A stretch of 64,000 nucleotides of DNA, from the NCBI GenBank assembly GCA_965214025.1, contig CBDCAW010000094.1:62001-126000 (forward strand), given 5' to 3'. The DNA comes from Granulosicoccus sp965214025. Its GTDB lineage: Bacteria; Pseudomonadota; Gammaproteobacteria; Granulosicoccales; Granulosicoccaceae. Below, one piece after another: positions 35,764-44,553 of this stretch (positions within the stretch are counted from its first letter, which is position 1; every line of letters starts with the position of its first letter). Position numbers and translations under genes: made by a program. Below the pieces are notes generated by a model that had not been told where the DNA came from, did not search any database, and saw only the letters and a list, made by a program, of their open reading frames with translations.

Positions 35764-36552
35764 GTGATCAAACCGCTCAAGATCAAGCCGCATCTCTACA
35801 CGGAAAGCGACGCCTTGCAACGTTTCGGCAGTGCACAGCAGCCGTTGCTGGGGCCGACCATTCGTTGTCTGGTGTGGAACATTCTGAAGGCCCGGCGGCG
35901 CGACTGGCATCGCGACTTCACGCATCTTATCGCCGACCGCGATCTCGTCCTGCTACAGGAGGCGGTGTCGAACGCGCCTTCGGATTCGTTGTTCCAGGAG
36001 AGTAGACGCTTCGAGTGGATCATGGCGCGCAGTTTCCGGAATGAACGTACCGATATCGAAACCGGAGTGAAGACCGGTTGTGTGGCTCACGTTCGCGACG
36101 AGCGAGTCTTCCTGTCACCGCATTCGGAACCTGTCTTCAATACCCAGAAGTTGCTGCTGGTTACCCGCTACCTGCTGGATGAAAAGGGCAAATCGCTGTT
36201 GGTGCTGAACATGCACGCGATCAACTTCGTGACAGTCCAGAAGTACCAGGAGCAGCTCGATCAGCTGACCGATGCGCTCAAGGGGCATGATGGACCAGTG
36301 ATTCTGGCCGGTGATTTCAACACCTGGAACTTGCGCAGGCTGGCGCACTTTTTCGATGTGAGTGCCGAGGCGGGTCTGACCGAGGCCGTCATGGACCGCA
36401 AGACGCGCCTGACGCACATGAACCAGCATCTGGACCATGTGTTCTATCGGGGTTTGAAGCTGCAAAGCATCGCATCACTCGATCATTTCCAGTCGTCAGA
36501 CCATGCACCGATCGCCGCGACCTTCGAACGGCTCGACGAGGCCAGCCCATGA
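35764..36552 (+). CDS. Endonuclease/exonuclease/phosphatase family protein
   Basis: 262-aa EEP-superfamily hydrolase, GTG start 12 nt after cls. Visible motifs: CLVWNIL (Asn ligand), LLQEA (catalytic Glu), LLVLNMHAINF, LAGDFNTW, LDHVFYRGL and SDHAPI (general base His). No signal peptide, so probably cytoplasmic. The family includes nucleases and lipid or sugar phosphatases; a cls neighbour suggests a phospholipid-related target, but this is only context. It overlaps gbuA by ATGA. Confidence 0.87.
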   Translation: MIKPLKIKPHLYTESDALQRFGSAQQPLLGPTIRCLVWNILKARRRDWHRDFTHLIADRDLVLLQEAVSNAPSDSLFQESRRFEWIMARSFRNERTDIETGVKTGCVAHVRDERVFLSPHSEPVFNTQKLLLVTRYLLDEKGKSLLVLNMHAINFVTVQKYQEQLDQLTDALKGHDGPVILAGDFNTWNLRRLAHFFDVSAEAGLTEAVMDRKTRLTHMNQHLDHVFYRGLKLQSIASLDHFQSSDHAPIAATFERLDEASP

Positions 36553-37502
36553 CCAACAACCAGCCGCTGAGTGGCAACGAGATGCCGCGCTTCGCCGGGC
36601 CCGTGACCATGATGAGACTACCGTCTGCGAGCAGCGCTGCCGGCCTCGACGCCTGCTTTGTCGGTGTGCCCATGGACATCGGCACCTCCCACCGCAGCGG
36701 TACGCGCTTCGGACCTCGTCAAATACGCGCCGAGTCGGCGATGCTGCGCCCGTACAACATGGCCACTCGCGTTTCGCCGTTTGATCACCTGCAGGTGGCA
36801 GACGTGGGCGACATCGCGATCAACACGTTCAATCTGAAGCGTAGCGTGGAATTGATCGAGGCAAGCCTCGACGGCATTCTGCAACATGACTGCATTCCAC
36901 TCACAATGGGCGGGGATCACACCCTGACCCTGCCGGTGTTGCGTGCCATCGCGAAGAAGCATGGGCCGGTCGGGTTGGTGCATGTGGATGCCCATGCCGA
37001 CATCAACGAGCACATGTTCGGTGAGCAGATCGCCCATGGCACGCCGTTTCGGCGCGCGGTGGAAGAGGGGCTGCTGGACTGCCGGCGGGTAGTGCAGATA
37101 GGGCTACGTGGTACCGGCTACGCCGATGATGATTTCGACTGGCCGCGGCGGCAGGGGTTTCGCGTGGTGCAGGCCGAAGAATGCTGGCACAGGTCGCTGA
37201 CACCGCTGATGGCCGAGGTACGCCAGCAGCTCGAGGGCGGCCCTGTTTACCTTAGCTACGATATAGACAGCCTTGATCCGGCGTTCGCTCCCGGTACCGG
37301 TACGCTCGAGATCGGTGGCCTGACCACCATTCAGGCCCTGGAAATTATTCGTGGTATGGCCGGGCTGCCGATCGTCGGAGCCGACCTGGTGGAAGTCTCG
37401 CCGCCTTATGATCAGACCGGCGGTACCGCCTTGATCGCTGCCAACCTGCTGTATGAAATGCTGTGCGTGCTGCCCGGTGTGGGCCGCCACTCAGGTGGCT
37501 GA
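36549..37502 (+). CDS. gbuA: Guanidinobutyrase (ureohydrolase/agmatinase family)
   Basis: 317-aa dimanganese ureohydrolase that splits 4-guanidinobutanoate to 4-aminobutanoate and urea. Metal ligands: GGDHTLTLP, HVDAHADINEHMF and SYDIDSLDPAFAPG. The N-terminus (QPLSGNEMPRFAG) and stretches FGVPxDIGTSxRSGTRFGPR and RVVQAEECWHRSL resemble Pseudomonas GbuA more than agmatinase SpeB, as recalled rather than aligned. Agmatinase or guanidinopropionase activity is not excluded. No LysR regulator or transporter is adjacent. Confidence 0.85.
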   Translation: MTNNQPLSGNEMPRFAGPVTMMRLPSASSAAGLDACFVGVPMDIGTSHRSGTRFGPRQIRAESAMLRPYNMATRVSPFDHLQVADVGDIAINTFNLKRSVELIEASLDGILQHDCIPLTMGGDHTLTLPVLRAIAKKHGPVGLVHVDAHADINEHMFGEQIAHGTPFRRAVEEGLLDCRRVVQIGLRGTGYADDDFDWPRRQGFRVVQAEECWHRSLTPLMAEVRQQLEGGPVYLSYDIDSLDPAFAPGTGTLEIGGLTTIQALEIIRGMAGLPIVGADLVEVSPPYDQTGGTALIAANLLYEMLCVLPGVGRHSGG

Positions 37503-37535
37503 GTCATCAATTTCGACTCGGCAGTTCCTGATCCG

Positions 37536-37730
37536 TCAGTTCCTGACCAGTGCAATCAGCACGATCACGAACAAGACCACCCCGCCCAACAACATCGCCG
37601 TGGTCAGCCACTGCTTCGTAGATCCCTTGGGACCATGCTCCAGGAAATACTTCGCCGCCGGCACCATTCGCCAGATCATGAACCCGAGCAGACAGGCCAT
37701 GACGATCTTCAGAAGCAGTGGCATATCCAT
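37536..37730 (-). CDS. Small two-helix membrane protein
   Basis: 64-aa protein, unrecognised, with two hydrophobic segments (LLLKIVMACLLGFMIW and AMLLGGVVLFVIVLIAL) around a short Lys/Gly-rich loop (EHGPKGSTKQW). AGGG lies 7 nt before the ATG. The composition, ribosome site and stop just short of gbuA make it a likely real gene. Topology predicts both ends on the same side of the inner membrane. Function unknown; convergent with gbuA. Confidence 0.7.
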   Translation of the reverse strand: MDMPLLLKIVMACLLGFMIWRMVPAAKYFLEHGPKGSTKQWLTTAMLLGGVVLFVIVLIALVRN

Positions 37731-37820
37731 ATGAAGCCCTCAACCCCGTGTCTTATCGGAAACCCGTGCGAGAACCCGATGGACACTCATTCCGGGAACC
37801 CGCTCGGGCGAGATTCAATC

Positions 37821-38492
37821 TCAATCGTTGGACATGAAGCCCAGGATATGCAGCAGACTCGTGAAGATGTTGAAGATGTTGATGAACAGTGACACGGTGG
37901 CGCGCACGTAATTCGTCTCTCCCCCATTGATGATTCTGCTGGTATCGAACAGGATGAAACCACTCATCAGCAGGATGATGCCGGCAGACAGAGTAAGGCT
38001 GAGGGCAGGAATTGCCAGGAACATGTTCAGAATGAACGCGCCGAAGACCACGATGAGGCCCACGAAGAGGAAGCCGCCCATGTAGCTGAAGTCTTTCTTC
38101 GTCGTAAGCACGTAAGCGCTCAGGCTCAGAAAAATGACGCCGGTGCCACCCATCGCGGTGCCGACGACCTGTGTGCCGTTGGGTAGCGCTAGGTAAGCAT
38201 TCAGCATCGGGCCCAGACCGAACCCGAGCATGCCGGTGGCCAGGAACACCAGACCGATACCCGCTGCGGATTCCTCGAACTTCGGCAGCACGAACATCAA
38301 CAACACGATGGCACCGATCGTACATACCAGGGAGATCATCGGGGGTGGCGCAATGGCCATCGACAACGCAGCCATCAGGCCACTGAAGACAAGCGTCATC
38401 GACAGCAGCGCGTATGTGCTGCGAAGCACTTTGTTGGTCGAGAGCACACCCTCCCGGGTCGGGCTCACGGGAGATACATCATGCATTGCCAT
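37821..38492 (-). CDS. Bax inhibitor-1/YccA family membrane protein
   Basis: 223-aa protein with seven hydrophobic segments of the BI-1/YccA (TMBIM) family. Start ATG 38492 follows GGAGA; in-frame 38555 is possible but unlikely. Family features are TNKVLRSTYALLSMTL at the N-terminus, and the late acidic motif FDTSRIINGGETNYVRATVS with LFINIFNIFTSLLHILG at the end. Relatives interact with FtsH or act as pH-gated calcium channels; here the role is unassigned. Confidence 0.92.
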   Translation of the reverse strand: MAMHDVSPVSPTREGVLSTNKVLRSTYALLSMTLVFSGLMAALSMAIAPPPMISLVCTIGAIVLLMFVLPKFEESAAGIGLVFLATGMLGFGLGPMLNAYLALPNGTQVVGTAMGGTGVIFLSLSAYVLTTKKDFSYMGGFLFVGLIVVFGAFILNMFLAIPALSLTLSAGIILLMSGFILFDTSRIINGGETNYVRATVSLFINIFNIFTSLLHILGFMSND

Positions 38493-38832
38493 TATCTTCT
38501 CCAGAAAGATGTGGTTGTGGTCATGCCGAAGCTTACCATTCCGTCCAAACTTCATGATAGATGGGGTTTGGCCAGGCTTGGTTCAATATCAACGTTTAAG
38601 CAGCGAAGGTGAACCAACCGCGTGTTTCACTCGGAACGGCCATCGATGCTCGCCAAGACTCGCTGTGGGTTCCTCGTCAAACTGACCGTGGGTCAACTGC
38701 TCCTAAACCCGCTTGCGTTCGGACTCCTCATCATGTGCGATAGTTCCACATGACGCCCTGTCAGCGTGCCCCCGTGCGAAGCTGATCACAGACGGTGGCT
38801 AGCAACGCGCCGATGCAGTAGAATCCGCGACT
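38493..38832. other. Intergenic gap upstream of tRNA-Ser
   Basis: 340 bp without a credible gene. It must contain the Bax-inhibitor promoter (minus) and the tRNA-Ser promoter (plus); a TAGAAT at 38818-38823 is a plausible tRNA -10 but lacks a convincing -35. Confidence 0.4.
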
Positions 38833-38920
38833 GGAGAGGTGGCAGAGTGGTCGAATGCGGCGGTCTTGAAAACCGTTGACTGTCAAAGGTCCGGGGGTTC
38901 GAATCCCTCCCTCTCCGCCA
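38833..38920 (+). tRNA. tRNA-Ser(TGA)
   Basis: 88-nt class II tRNA with encoded CCA. Acceptor GGAGAGG/CCTCTCC; anticodon stem CGGT-CTTGAAA-ACCG gives TGA; long variable arm; T-arm GGTTCGAATCC. It marks the left edge of the block carrying the T3SS-related genes. Confidence 0.97.
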
Positions 38921-38932
38921 TTTTCTTCCAGG

Positions 38933-39769
38933 CTAAGGCGCGTTGGCAAAGAACAGCTGCTGGCCATCGATCTCGTGGGCATCGATTGCGGCTTGCCCTT
39001 CATCGGATAGCAACCAGTCGATGAAGACTTCCGCAGGCTGCTGCCTGACTGTCGGGCAGTGCTCCGGGTTCACCATGATCACACCGTACTGATTGAACAG
39101 TGCCGGGTCGCCTTCGACGAGAATCCTCAGGTTGCCCTTGTTCCGGAAGCTGATCCAGGTGGCACGGTCGGTCAGCGTGTAGGCATCCATGCCGGATGCG
39201 ACGTTGAGCGTGGGCCCCATGCCGGAGCCGGTTTCCCGGTACCAATCGCCGCTGGCACCCATCGGGTCGATACCGGCTTCCTGCCAGAGCATGAGCTCCG
39301 CCTGGTGAGTGCCGCTGTCGTCTCCGCGGGATGCGAAGGGTGTTTCGCTCGATGCCAGTTTCCTCAACGCCGACGTCGTCTTGGCCATGCCAGCGATACC
39401 GGCAGGATCGGACGTCGGCCCGACGATGATGAAATCGTTGTACATCAAATTGGTGCGGGCCTTGCCGAACCCCTTCTCCACGAAAGTCTCTTCAGACGAC
39501 CGGGCGTGCACCAGCAGGACGTCACCGTCGCAGTTCTCGGCGTTCGTCATGGCCTGGCCGGTGCCGACGGCCACCACCCGGACTTCCACTCCGCTTGCTG
39601 CCCGGAATTTCGGCAGCAATGTTTCGTACAGGCCCGAAGCCTGTGTGGAGGTGGTGGACTGGACGATGATGAATTCGTCTTCCGTCGCCTGACCGGCGCT
39701 GGTCAGGCTCGGCAGGGTGGCGACGAGCAAAAGGCGAAAAAAGAAATTACAGGTAGTGAGCGCAGGCAC
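38933..39769 (-). CDS. tupA: TupA-like tungstate ABC transporter substrate-binding protein
   Basis: 278-aa periplasmic oxyanion-binding protein. GTG 39769 follows GGAAGG and gives a signal peptide (NFFFRLLLVATLPSLTSAGQA). Ligand-site motifs of the TupA family: VQSTTSTQASGLYETLLPKF, GTGQAMTNAENCDGDVLLVH, YNDFIIVGP, FASRGDDSGTH and WYRETGSGMGPTL. No TupB permease or TupC ATPase is adjacent on either side, so it is an orphan in this window. The stop lies 12 nt from the tRNA-Ser 3' end (convergent). Confidence 0.9.
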   Translation of the reverse strand: MPALTTCNFFFRLLLVATLPSLTSAGQATEDEFIIVQSTTSTQASGLYETLLPKFRAASGVEVRVVAVGTGQAMTNAENCDGDVLLVHARSSEETFVEKGFGKARTNLMYNDFIIVGPTSDPAGIAGMAKTTSALRKLASSETPFASRGDDSGTHQAELMLWQEAGIDPMGASGDWYRETGSGMGPTLNVASGMDAYTLTDRATWISFRNKGNLRILVEGDPALFNQYGVIMVNPEHCPTVRQQPAEVFIDWLLSDEGQAAIDAHEIDGQQLFFANAP

Positions 39770-39927
39770 GATAACCTTCCGTGAAGTGATACGACCCGAA
39801 ACCGGATGTGGTCCGGAGGCATGGTTTTTCCACACGGATGTTAGCAGTGAGCGAACCCTCGGCCAACGCTTGCAATCGCGCCATTCGGGAGCCTCCGAGT
39901 GGCGCCATCGCTGACGTCGTCGTTCTG

Positions 39928-41871
39928 TCAGGCACCCTGCGTAGCAAGCTCCGCTACAGAAGCCGGCTTGACGAATACTGGCTGTGAACTGCTACCACCG
40001 CTCAGCAGATCTGCCATCCGGTCGAATCGTGCGGCCAGCTCGAGGTGGCCGGACTGTGTGGCCAGTGCCGCTGCCGAACGCGCTGCGGCGGGGAAGTTCT
40101 CGCCACGCACACCGTCTCTGAGGTTCAGGCTTGTCTCGAGCATGGTCAGCGTGCCTTCGTCGAGCGGCAGGCCGGATTCCTCGGCTATCGATCTCAAGGC
40201 GGTTGCATAGTTGCCCGAGCGTAGCGTGACGCGTAGCTCGCCCGCGGTTTCCAGCCCTTGGGCCACCTGCAGGATGTTCTTGCGACTGGCGTCATCGAGG
40301 CCGAGCTGGTCGCCATACTGAGTGATGAAGCCTGCGGCCGCTACGGTGTAGTTGCCGTCCTTGACCGTACTCACCAGCCCGTCGATGAGCTGCACATGAT
40401 TGGTGATGTCGCCGATCAGCGCCCCCGTCTGCTGGCCAGCGCCAAGTGAGTTTGCCAGTGCGCTTCCCTGTGCCAGTGCAGAAACGTAGTCACCCGAGCG
40501 CACGGCATCCCTGACACTCGATGCCTGCTGTGCGGTGCTCAAAACGGTACCTGTGGAGGTACCCTGGAACAGTTCCGCACCGATGGCGAGTGCAGAGCTG
40601 AAGTCCTTCGCCGATGCGGCGCGGTAGGCTTGGCTGGCCTTGCCGGCGATATCACTGACGCGTGCGGCACCGTCGACGAAACCTTGCGAGGCACCGAACG
40701 CACCACCGAGATTTGCCGCACCGCCGGCTACGCCTGCCACTGCGCCGAGCACCATGCTCATGCTGCCATTCTTGATGCCCTGGGCCACCTGGTACGCGGC
40801 CCGGACCGTGTTGTACACGGTGGCCACGGCGGCGGTGAACGGGATGTACTGGGCGACCGACATGATGGCAGCGACGTACGGGTTCTCGAGAATTTTCTTC
40901 GCCGCCTTCTCGAGGCTGCGCCCGACATCCTTGACGGCATCCTGGACCTTGTCGAACAAGTCGGCTGCTTTGCTGCCGCCGACGGTCTCTACCACGTCCC
41001 TGACTGCGCCCTTGACGCTCTTACCGATTTTCTTGACGAACGAGCCGAAGCCGTACTCCACCTCGACTTCCTTGCCATCCACGATGATGGTGCCGCTGTC
41101 GTTCTCGGCCTTCAGTGCGGTGAGCTCGGTGGCCGAAATCTCCTCACCGCCGACGATGCGCGCGAAGATATCGCCCTCGTCGCCGGCGGCGTCTGTTGTA
41201 TTGAGCATGGCATCGAGCGAATGGCCCGCCTCTTCCGTCAATATCGAAATCGCTTCTGCCGGATCGGACGTGAGCAGGTCGGCACTGATATAGATTGTGT
41301 TGGTCGCCGCGCTGTACGCACCCAGGCCGGTCCCACCGCCTTGCCTGCCTGACTGATCCGTCAGGCTCGAAGCGTCGACGACTTTTATGTCCGGCATCCA
41401 GCTGAAATCGCCCGCCAGCGTCTGCTGACGAATGTTCTCGGCCGTGCCCTTGTCGTAGTTATCGCCGAAACTCTTTGTCAATGCGGCATGAAAGGCTTCC
41501 GGGTCGTCAGCCAGGGATTGCAGGTTCTGCTGCATGCCCTTGATGGCCTTGTCGAGAGCCGGGTTGCTGGCTGCTATCTTGTCGGCGCTTGTAACGTCCG
41601 ATGTGTCAGCGGCTCGTGAATCGGCGGTATCGGTATCTTCGGATACTGTGCCATCTTCTGAGAGTAGGGCAGAGGAGCCCTGTCGTCCCAGCAGGTTCTC
41701 TCGGTTCGACGCGTCCATCGACACCAGTAAGGAACCACCGGTATTTTTCAATGCAGCACTGACATCAACTGTAGGGTTTCCGCCGCTGGTACCGGATGAA
41801 GCGGCGCGTGCGAGCGTCGAAGAGGTGAGGGTGCTGCGTGTGGCTGAGGTGGATCGATGAGCAGGTAGCAT
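39928..41871 (-). CDS. Putative T3SS-secreted protein with EExGHxLD putative metalloprotease domain
   Basis: 647 aa (start ATG 41871, AAGGA 10 nt upstream). No signal peptide. The N-terminal ~110 residues are Ser/Thr/Asp-rich and disordered, as in many type III substrates. A domain follows with LTEEAGHSLDAMLN (E213, E214, H217) and AGDEGDIFARIVGG, a pattern seen in putative metalloprotease domains of large secreted bacterial proteins. A charged helical stretch (FVKKIGKSVKGAVRD) and two hydrophobic segments (about residues 331-356 and 373-399) resemble translocator membrane regions; the C-terminal third is Ala-rich helical. It probably shares an operon with the EspA-like gene upstream (67 nt gap). 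Secretion is inferred, not shown. Confidence 0.6.
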   Translation of the reverse strand: MLPAHRSTSATRSTLTSSTLARAASSGTSGGNPTVDVSAALKNTGGSLLVSMDASNRENLLGRQGSSALLSEDGTVSEDTDTADSRAADTSDVTSADKIAASNPALDKAIKGMQQNLQSLADDPEAFHAALTKSFGDNYDKGTAENIRQQTLAGDFSWMPDIKVVDASSLTDQSGRQGGGTGLGAYSAATNTIYISADLLTSDPAEAISILTEEAGHSLDAMLNTTDAAGDEGDIFARIVGGEEISATELTALKAENDSGTIIVDGKEVEVEYGFGSFVKKIGKSVKGAVRDVVETVGGSKAADLFDKVQDAVKDVGRSLEKAAKKILENPYVAAIMSVAQYIPFTAAVATVYNTVRAAYQVAQGIKNGSMSMVLGAVAGVAGGAANLGGAFGASQGFVDGAARVSDIAGKASQAYRAASAKDFSSALAIGAELFQGTSTGTVLSTAQQASSVRDAVRSGDYVSALAQGSALANSLGAGQQTGALIGDITNHVQLIDGLVSTVKDGNYTVAAAGFITQYGDQLGLDDASRKNILQVAQGLETAGELRVTLRSGNYATALRSIAEESGLPLDEGTLTMLETSLNLRDGVRGENFPAAARSAAALATQSGHLELAARFDRMADLLSGGSSSQPVFVKPASVAELATQGA

Positions 41872-41938
41872 GAGAGTCAGTCCTTGAATGATGGCGGGCA
41901 GGCGCTGTTGCCCGGCCTGCCCGGTTCCCGATAGAGGA

Positions 41939-42880
41939 TTACTGCTTGCGGGCAATAGAGGTGAGACCTTCGCCGACCGTCTTCAGGACGTTCGAGGTGG
42001 TTTCCGATGCCATGGAAAAGAGTCTTGAATAGGCAGTGACCTGCGCATTGGCCTTGATGTATTCGCCACCCTCGGTACCCTTTGCTTCAGACGTGTTCCC
42101 TCCGTTACTGGCAGGTTCCGAATTCGTGGAGGATGCCTGGGTCTCGGTGCTGCCGGCAGCATCTGAATTCGTGACGGTACCCGCTTCCCCGCCCGAGTCG
42201 GAAGTTGCCGAAGTCTCATTGGCTGCCGGCATATCCTCTGCAGCTGCTGCAGCCCGGTCAGCAGCCGACATCAGGTTATCCAGATGGCTTGACTGAACCT
42301 TGGCCAATGCTTCGGCCAACTTGATGAGCCAGTTACCGCCGCCCGCACCCGCAGAGAACGAACCCGGAGCTGCATTGCCGGCTTCCGCCGGCTGGCCTGA
42401 TTCAGGTCGACCCGTCGCGCCACCGCCTTGCGCTCCAGCACCGCCGGTCATGCCATTTTCACCAGGATTGCAATATCCATTGCCACTGTTCAACGCATCT
42501 TCCGCCTGTTCCAGCAGTTGTTGCTCCTGCATTTGATGGAAGAGATCGGCGAAGTAGTCCTTGACGACGGTTTCGGCGGTATTGCCTAAGACATCCTGTA
42601 CCGCACACTGTATGTCCGGATCCACGCCGGGTTTCAGCGCCGCATCGATCATCATGTCGACCTTGGCGATGGCATCGTTCTTCACGGATTGCGGCAGGTC
42701 AGAGCACTGGATGATTTCTGTCATCTCGCCGCGAAACGCATTGAGCATGATGTTCGTGGCAGCAGCGGCGGTTTTCGGGTTGTGGTAATCGATCTTCGGC
42801 GGTTCGCTGATGAAATCGACGGTTGTCTGTTCCCAGGTACTGGCGACCCCGACATTGAAGTTGGCGAGAGAGGCGTCCAT
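41939..42880 (-). CDS. EspA/needle-like T3SS extracellular component candidate
   Basis: 313-aa protein without signal peptide; ATG 42880 has AAGGG 11 nt upstream (ATG 42886 is too close). A helical N-domain (to about residue 130, with EMTEIIQCSDLPQ and YFADLFHQMQEQQLL) leads into Gly/Ala/Ser/Glu-rich low complexity and a final amphipathic helix, YIKANAQVTAYSRLFS then TVGEGLTSIARKQ. This last ~40 residues follow the same pattern as the C-terminus of the sctF candidate (both end ARKQ). EspA/SseB filament proteins assemble via such C-terminal coiled coils. Function as filament or tip subunit is inferred from this and the downstream partner gene. Confidence 0.55.
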   Translation of the reverse strand: MDASLANFNVGVASTWEQTTVDFISEPPKIDYHNPKTAAAATNIMLNAFRGEMTEIIQCSDLPQSVKNDAIAKVDMMIDAALKPGVDPDIQCAVQDVLGNTAETVVKDYFADLFHQMQEQQLLEQAEDALNSGNGYCNPGENGMTGGAGAQGGGATGRPESGQPAEAGNAAPGSFSAGAGGGNWLIKLAEALAKVQSSHLDNLMSAADRAAAAAEDMPAANETSATSDSGGEAGTVTNSDAAGSTETQASSTNSEPASNGGNTSEAKGTEGGEYIKANAQVTAYSRLFSMASETTSNVLKTVGEGLTSIARKQ

Positions 42881-43072
42881 AGTCATTCCCTTGTGTGAGA
42901 TTAGCGTGTGTGAGAGCGTGTATCAGTTAGCGCCGCCATGACGAACCGCGCTGCCGTGACAGAGTAGATCAGGGTAGCCAGGGCACGGTAAATTGGGGCA
43001 AACCCTGGTTTCGCCCCTCGGCTCGCGGTGTCCGGGAACTGGCCCGCAGAATGTTCGGCAGAATCAGGCTTT

Positions 43073-43165
43073 GCTACGGACGCCGCCTGCTGCGACCCCG
43101 CCGGATTTCACCGGTACGCTGCTACGGACGCCGCCTGCTGCGACCCCGCCGGATTTCACCGGTAC
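43073..43165. repeat. 48-bp tandem duplication
   Basis: Unit 43073-43120 is repeated at 43121-43165 without a mismatch over 45 bp (begins GCTACGGACGCCGCCTGCTG, ends CACCGGTAC). Lies in the 42881-43209 gap between the EspA-like gene and a short unknown frame. 48 is a multiple of 3, so any reading frame would be kept. Confidence 0.9.
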
Positions 43166-43209
43166 TCTCGTCGGTACGCGAAGAGCTTGCCTGATCTCTC
43201 GCTGGAGGT

Positions 43210-43419
43210 TCACACCGCTGGCTGCATGCCGTGCGTGCGCATCGGGTCATCGCCCGGATCGATCACCTCGACACGGATCAGCAGCCGCACCCGGCGGTTA
43301 CGGATAAGGCGTACGCCCAGGGTGAACTCGGAGCTGGCATTGCCGTTGCCGATCTCTTCGAACAGGCGAGGGATCAGGCTGGCGATGCGTAGCAGAAAAT
43401 CCCGTTGTAAGGCGGTCAC
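43210..43419 (-). CDS. Small hypothetical protein
   Basis: 69-aa frame from a GTG (AGGAT immediately upstream, tight spacing). Amphipathic, Arg/Leu-rich (FLLRIASLIPRLFEEIG, LIRNRRVRLLIRVEVID). Not recognised. Amino-acid usage looks more coding-like than the opposite-strand frames, but the weak ribosome site and lack of family make it uncertain. It lies between the glycosyltransferase and EspA-like genes. Confidence 0.3.
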   Translation of the reverse strand: MTALQRDFLLRIASLIPRLFEEIGNGNASSEFTLGVRLIRNRRVRLLIRVEVIDPGDDPMRTHGMQPAV

Positions 43420-43628
43420 ATCCTGAACTCACATGGTTAACTGTAATTTCATACAGTCTAGCATGTGGAGTGAACCACGCGGTCAGGCAAGAACTCGTTC
43501 GTTGAACAAGTTCGAAACCCACCTCCTCGAAGCGATCACCGACCGTAGCCTGAACGGTACTATTCGGAGGTGGTAGGGCAGGGTTGCAAGGCTCTCAAGT
43601 TTTCGGAAGGACAGAGTAGCGGCAGGGC

Positions 43629-44519
43629 TCAGGTTCCTGATCCGTCAGTGGCCCGCCAGTGTTCGCGCAGCAGTCCGCTGGTGATGGCCAGCTGCGAGAC
43701 GAATACCAGTGCCGTAACCACCAGACGGCGGCGTGTGGCCCACTTCGTACGCCTGCTCCACGGGTGGAACAGCAGGCGGGCATAGAAGCTGACGGGCATT
43801 CGGCTAGTCGAATCGCTGGGCGATGCATGGAACCTGGCTGCGCCCCGACCGTAGTTCTGGTGCTGGCGCCAGAACGAGACGAAGGTCAGCTCGTGAAAAT
43901 GGCGAATTCGGGCCGCCGCGGCGCGTTGCAGAGGCAAACCGAGTTGCAGCCAGCGCCGGCACAGGTCTCGATCCTCGCCCGCGGCCAGCGGGAAGGTAGT
44001 GTCGAAGCCACCGAGATCCAGGAAGCGATCGCGTGACAGGGCCAGGTTGTTCGATGCCAGAAACTCGACGTGGCCCGAAAGCCGTAGCGATTCGTTGTCG
44101 AAGAAGTGCATGAGACTTTCGGACGTCGTGCTGAACGGGTTGCACGGCAGGCCGTTCTCGGTAAGGCCACCGAGCAAGGCGGCCGGAGCCTGTCGATGAG
44201 CCTCGATCAGCGCGTTCAGCCAGTCGACATCGGGTATGCAGTCATCATCGATGAATACCAGCAATTGACCGGATGCCTTCGCAGCGCCTGCATTGCGCGC
44301 TGCTGCAGGGCCAGTGTTGTCCTGCCGGTACAGGTACTGGTTGGCGCCCGCCATCCGATCAGGCGGCCTGGTTTCCGGCGGGCTACCGTCATCGATCACG
44401 ATGACTTCGAACCGCTCGGCCGGGACACTCTGCAATGTCAGTGCCTTCAGCAGCCGGCTCAGGCGTTCGGGGCGGCTGTAGGTCGGTACCACGACCGACA
44501 CCTCGACGACATCACCCAC
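43629..44519 (-). CDS. Family 2 glycosyltransferase
   Basis: 296-aa GT-A glycosyltransferase. VSVVVPTYSRPERLSRLL and VIVIDDGSP form the nucleotide-binding start; the metal motif is VFIDDDCIPD; acceptor-side GGFDTTFPLAAGEDRDLC matches the ED motif of inverting GT2 enzymes. A hydrophobic C-terminal segment (LVVTALVFVSQLAITSGL) probably anchors it to the inner membrane. Third gene of a minus-strand operon after the UGM-like flavoprotein and another GT2. Donor and acceptor unknown; cell-surface polysaccharide is likely. Confidence 0.9.
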   Translation of the reverse strand: MGDVVEVSVVVPTYSRPERLSRLLKALTLQSVPAERFEVIVIDDGSPPETRPPDRMAGANQYLYRQDNTGPAAARNAGAAKASGQLLVFIDDDCIPDVDWLNALIEAHRQAPAALLGGLTENGLPCNPFSTTSESLMHFFDNESLRLSGHVEFLASNNLALSRDRFLDLGGFDTTFPLAAGEDRDLCRRWLQLGLPLQRAAAARIRHFHELTFVSFWRQHQNYGRGAARFHASPSDSTSRMPVSFYARLLFHPWSRRTKWATRRRLVVTALVFVSQLAITSGLLREHWRATDGSGT

Positions 44520-44553
44520 CGGCTGGTACGACTTTCCGGAGCGTTCCGCGTTT

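Noticed and set aside
40630..41352. 240-aa plus-strand frame across the EExGH protein
   Set aside because: Shadow of the 647-aa minus-strand gene, which has a clear start signal and domain motif.
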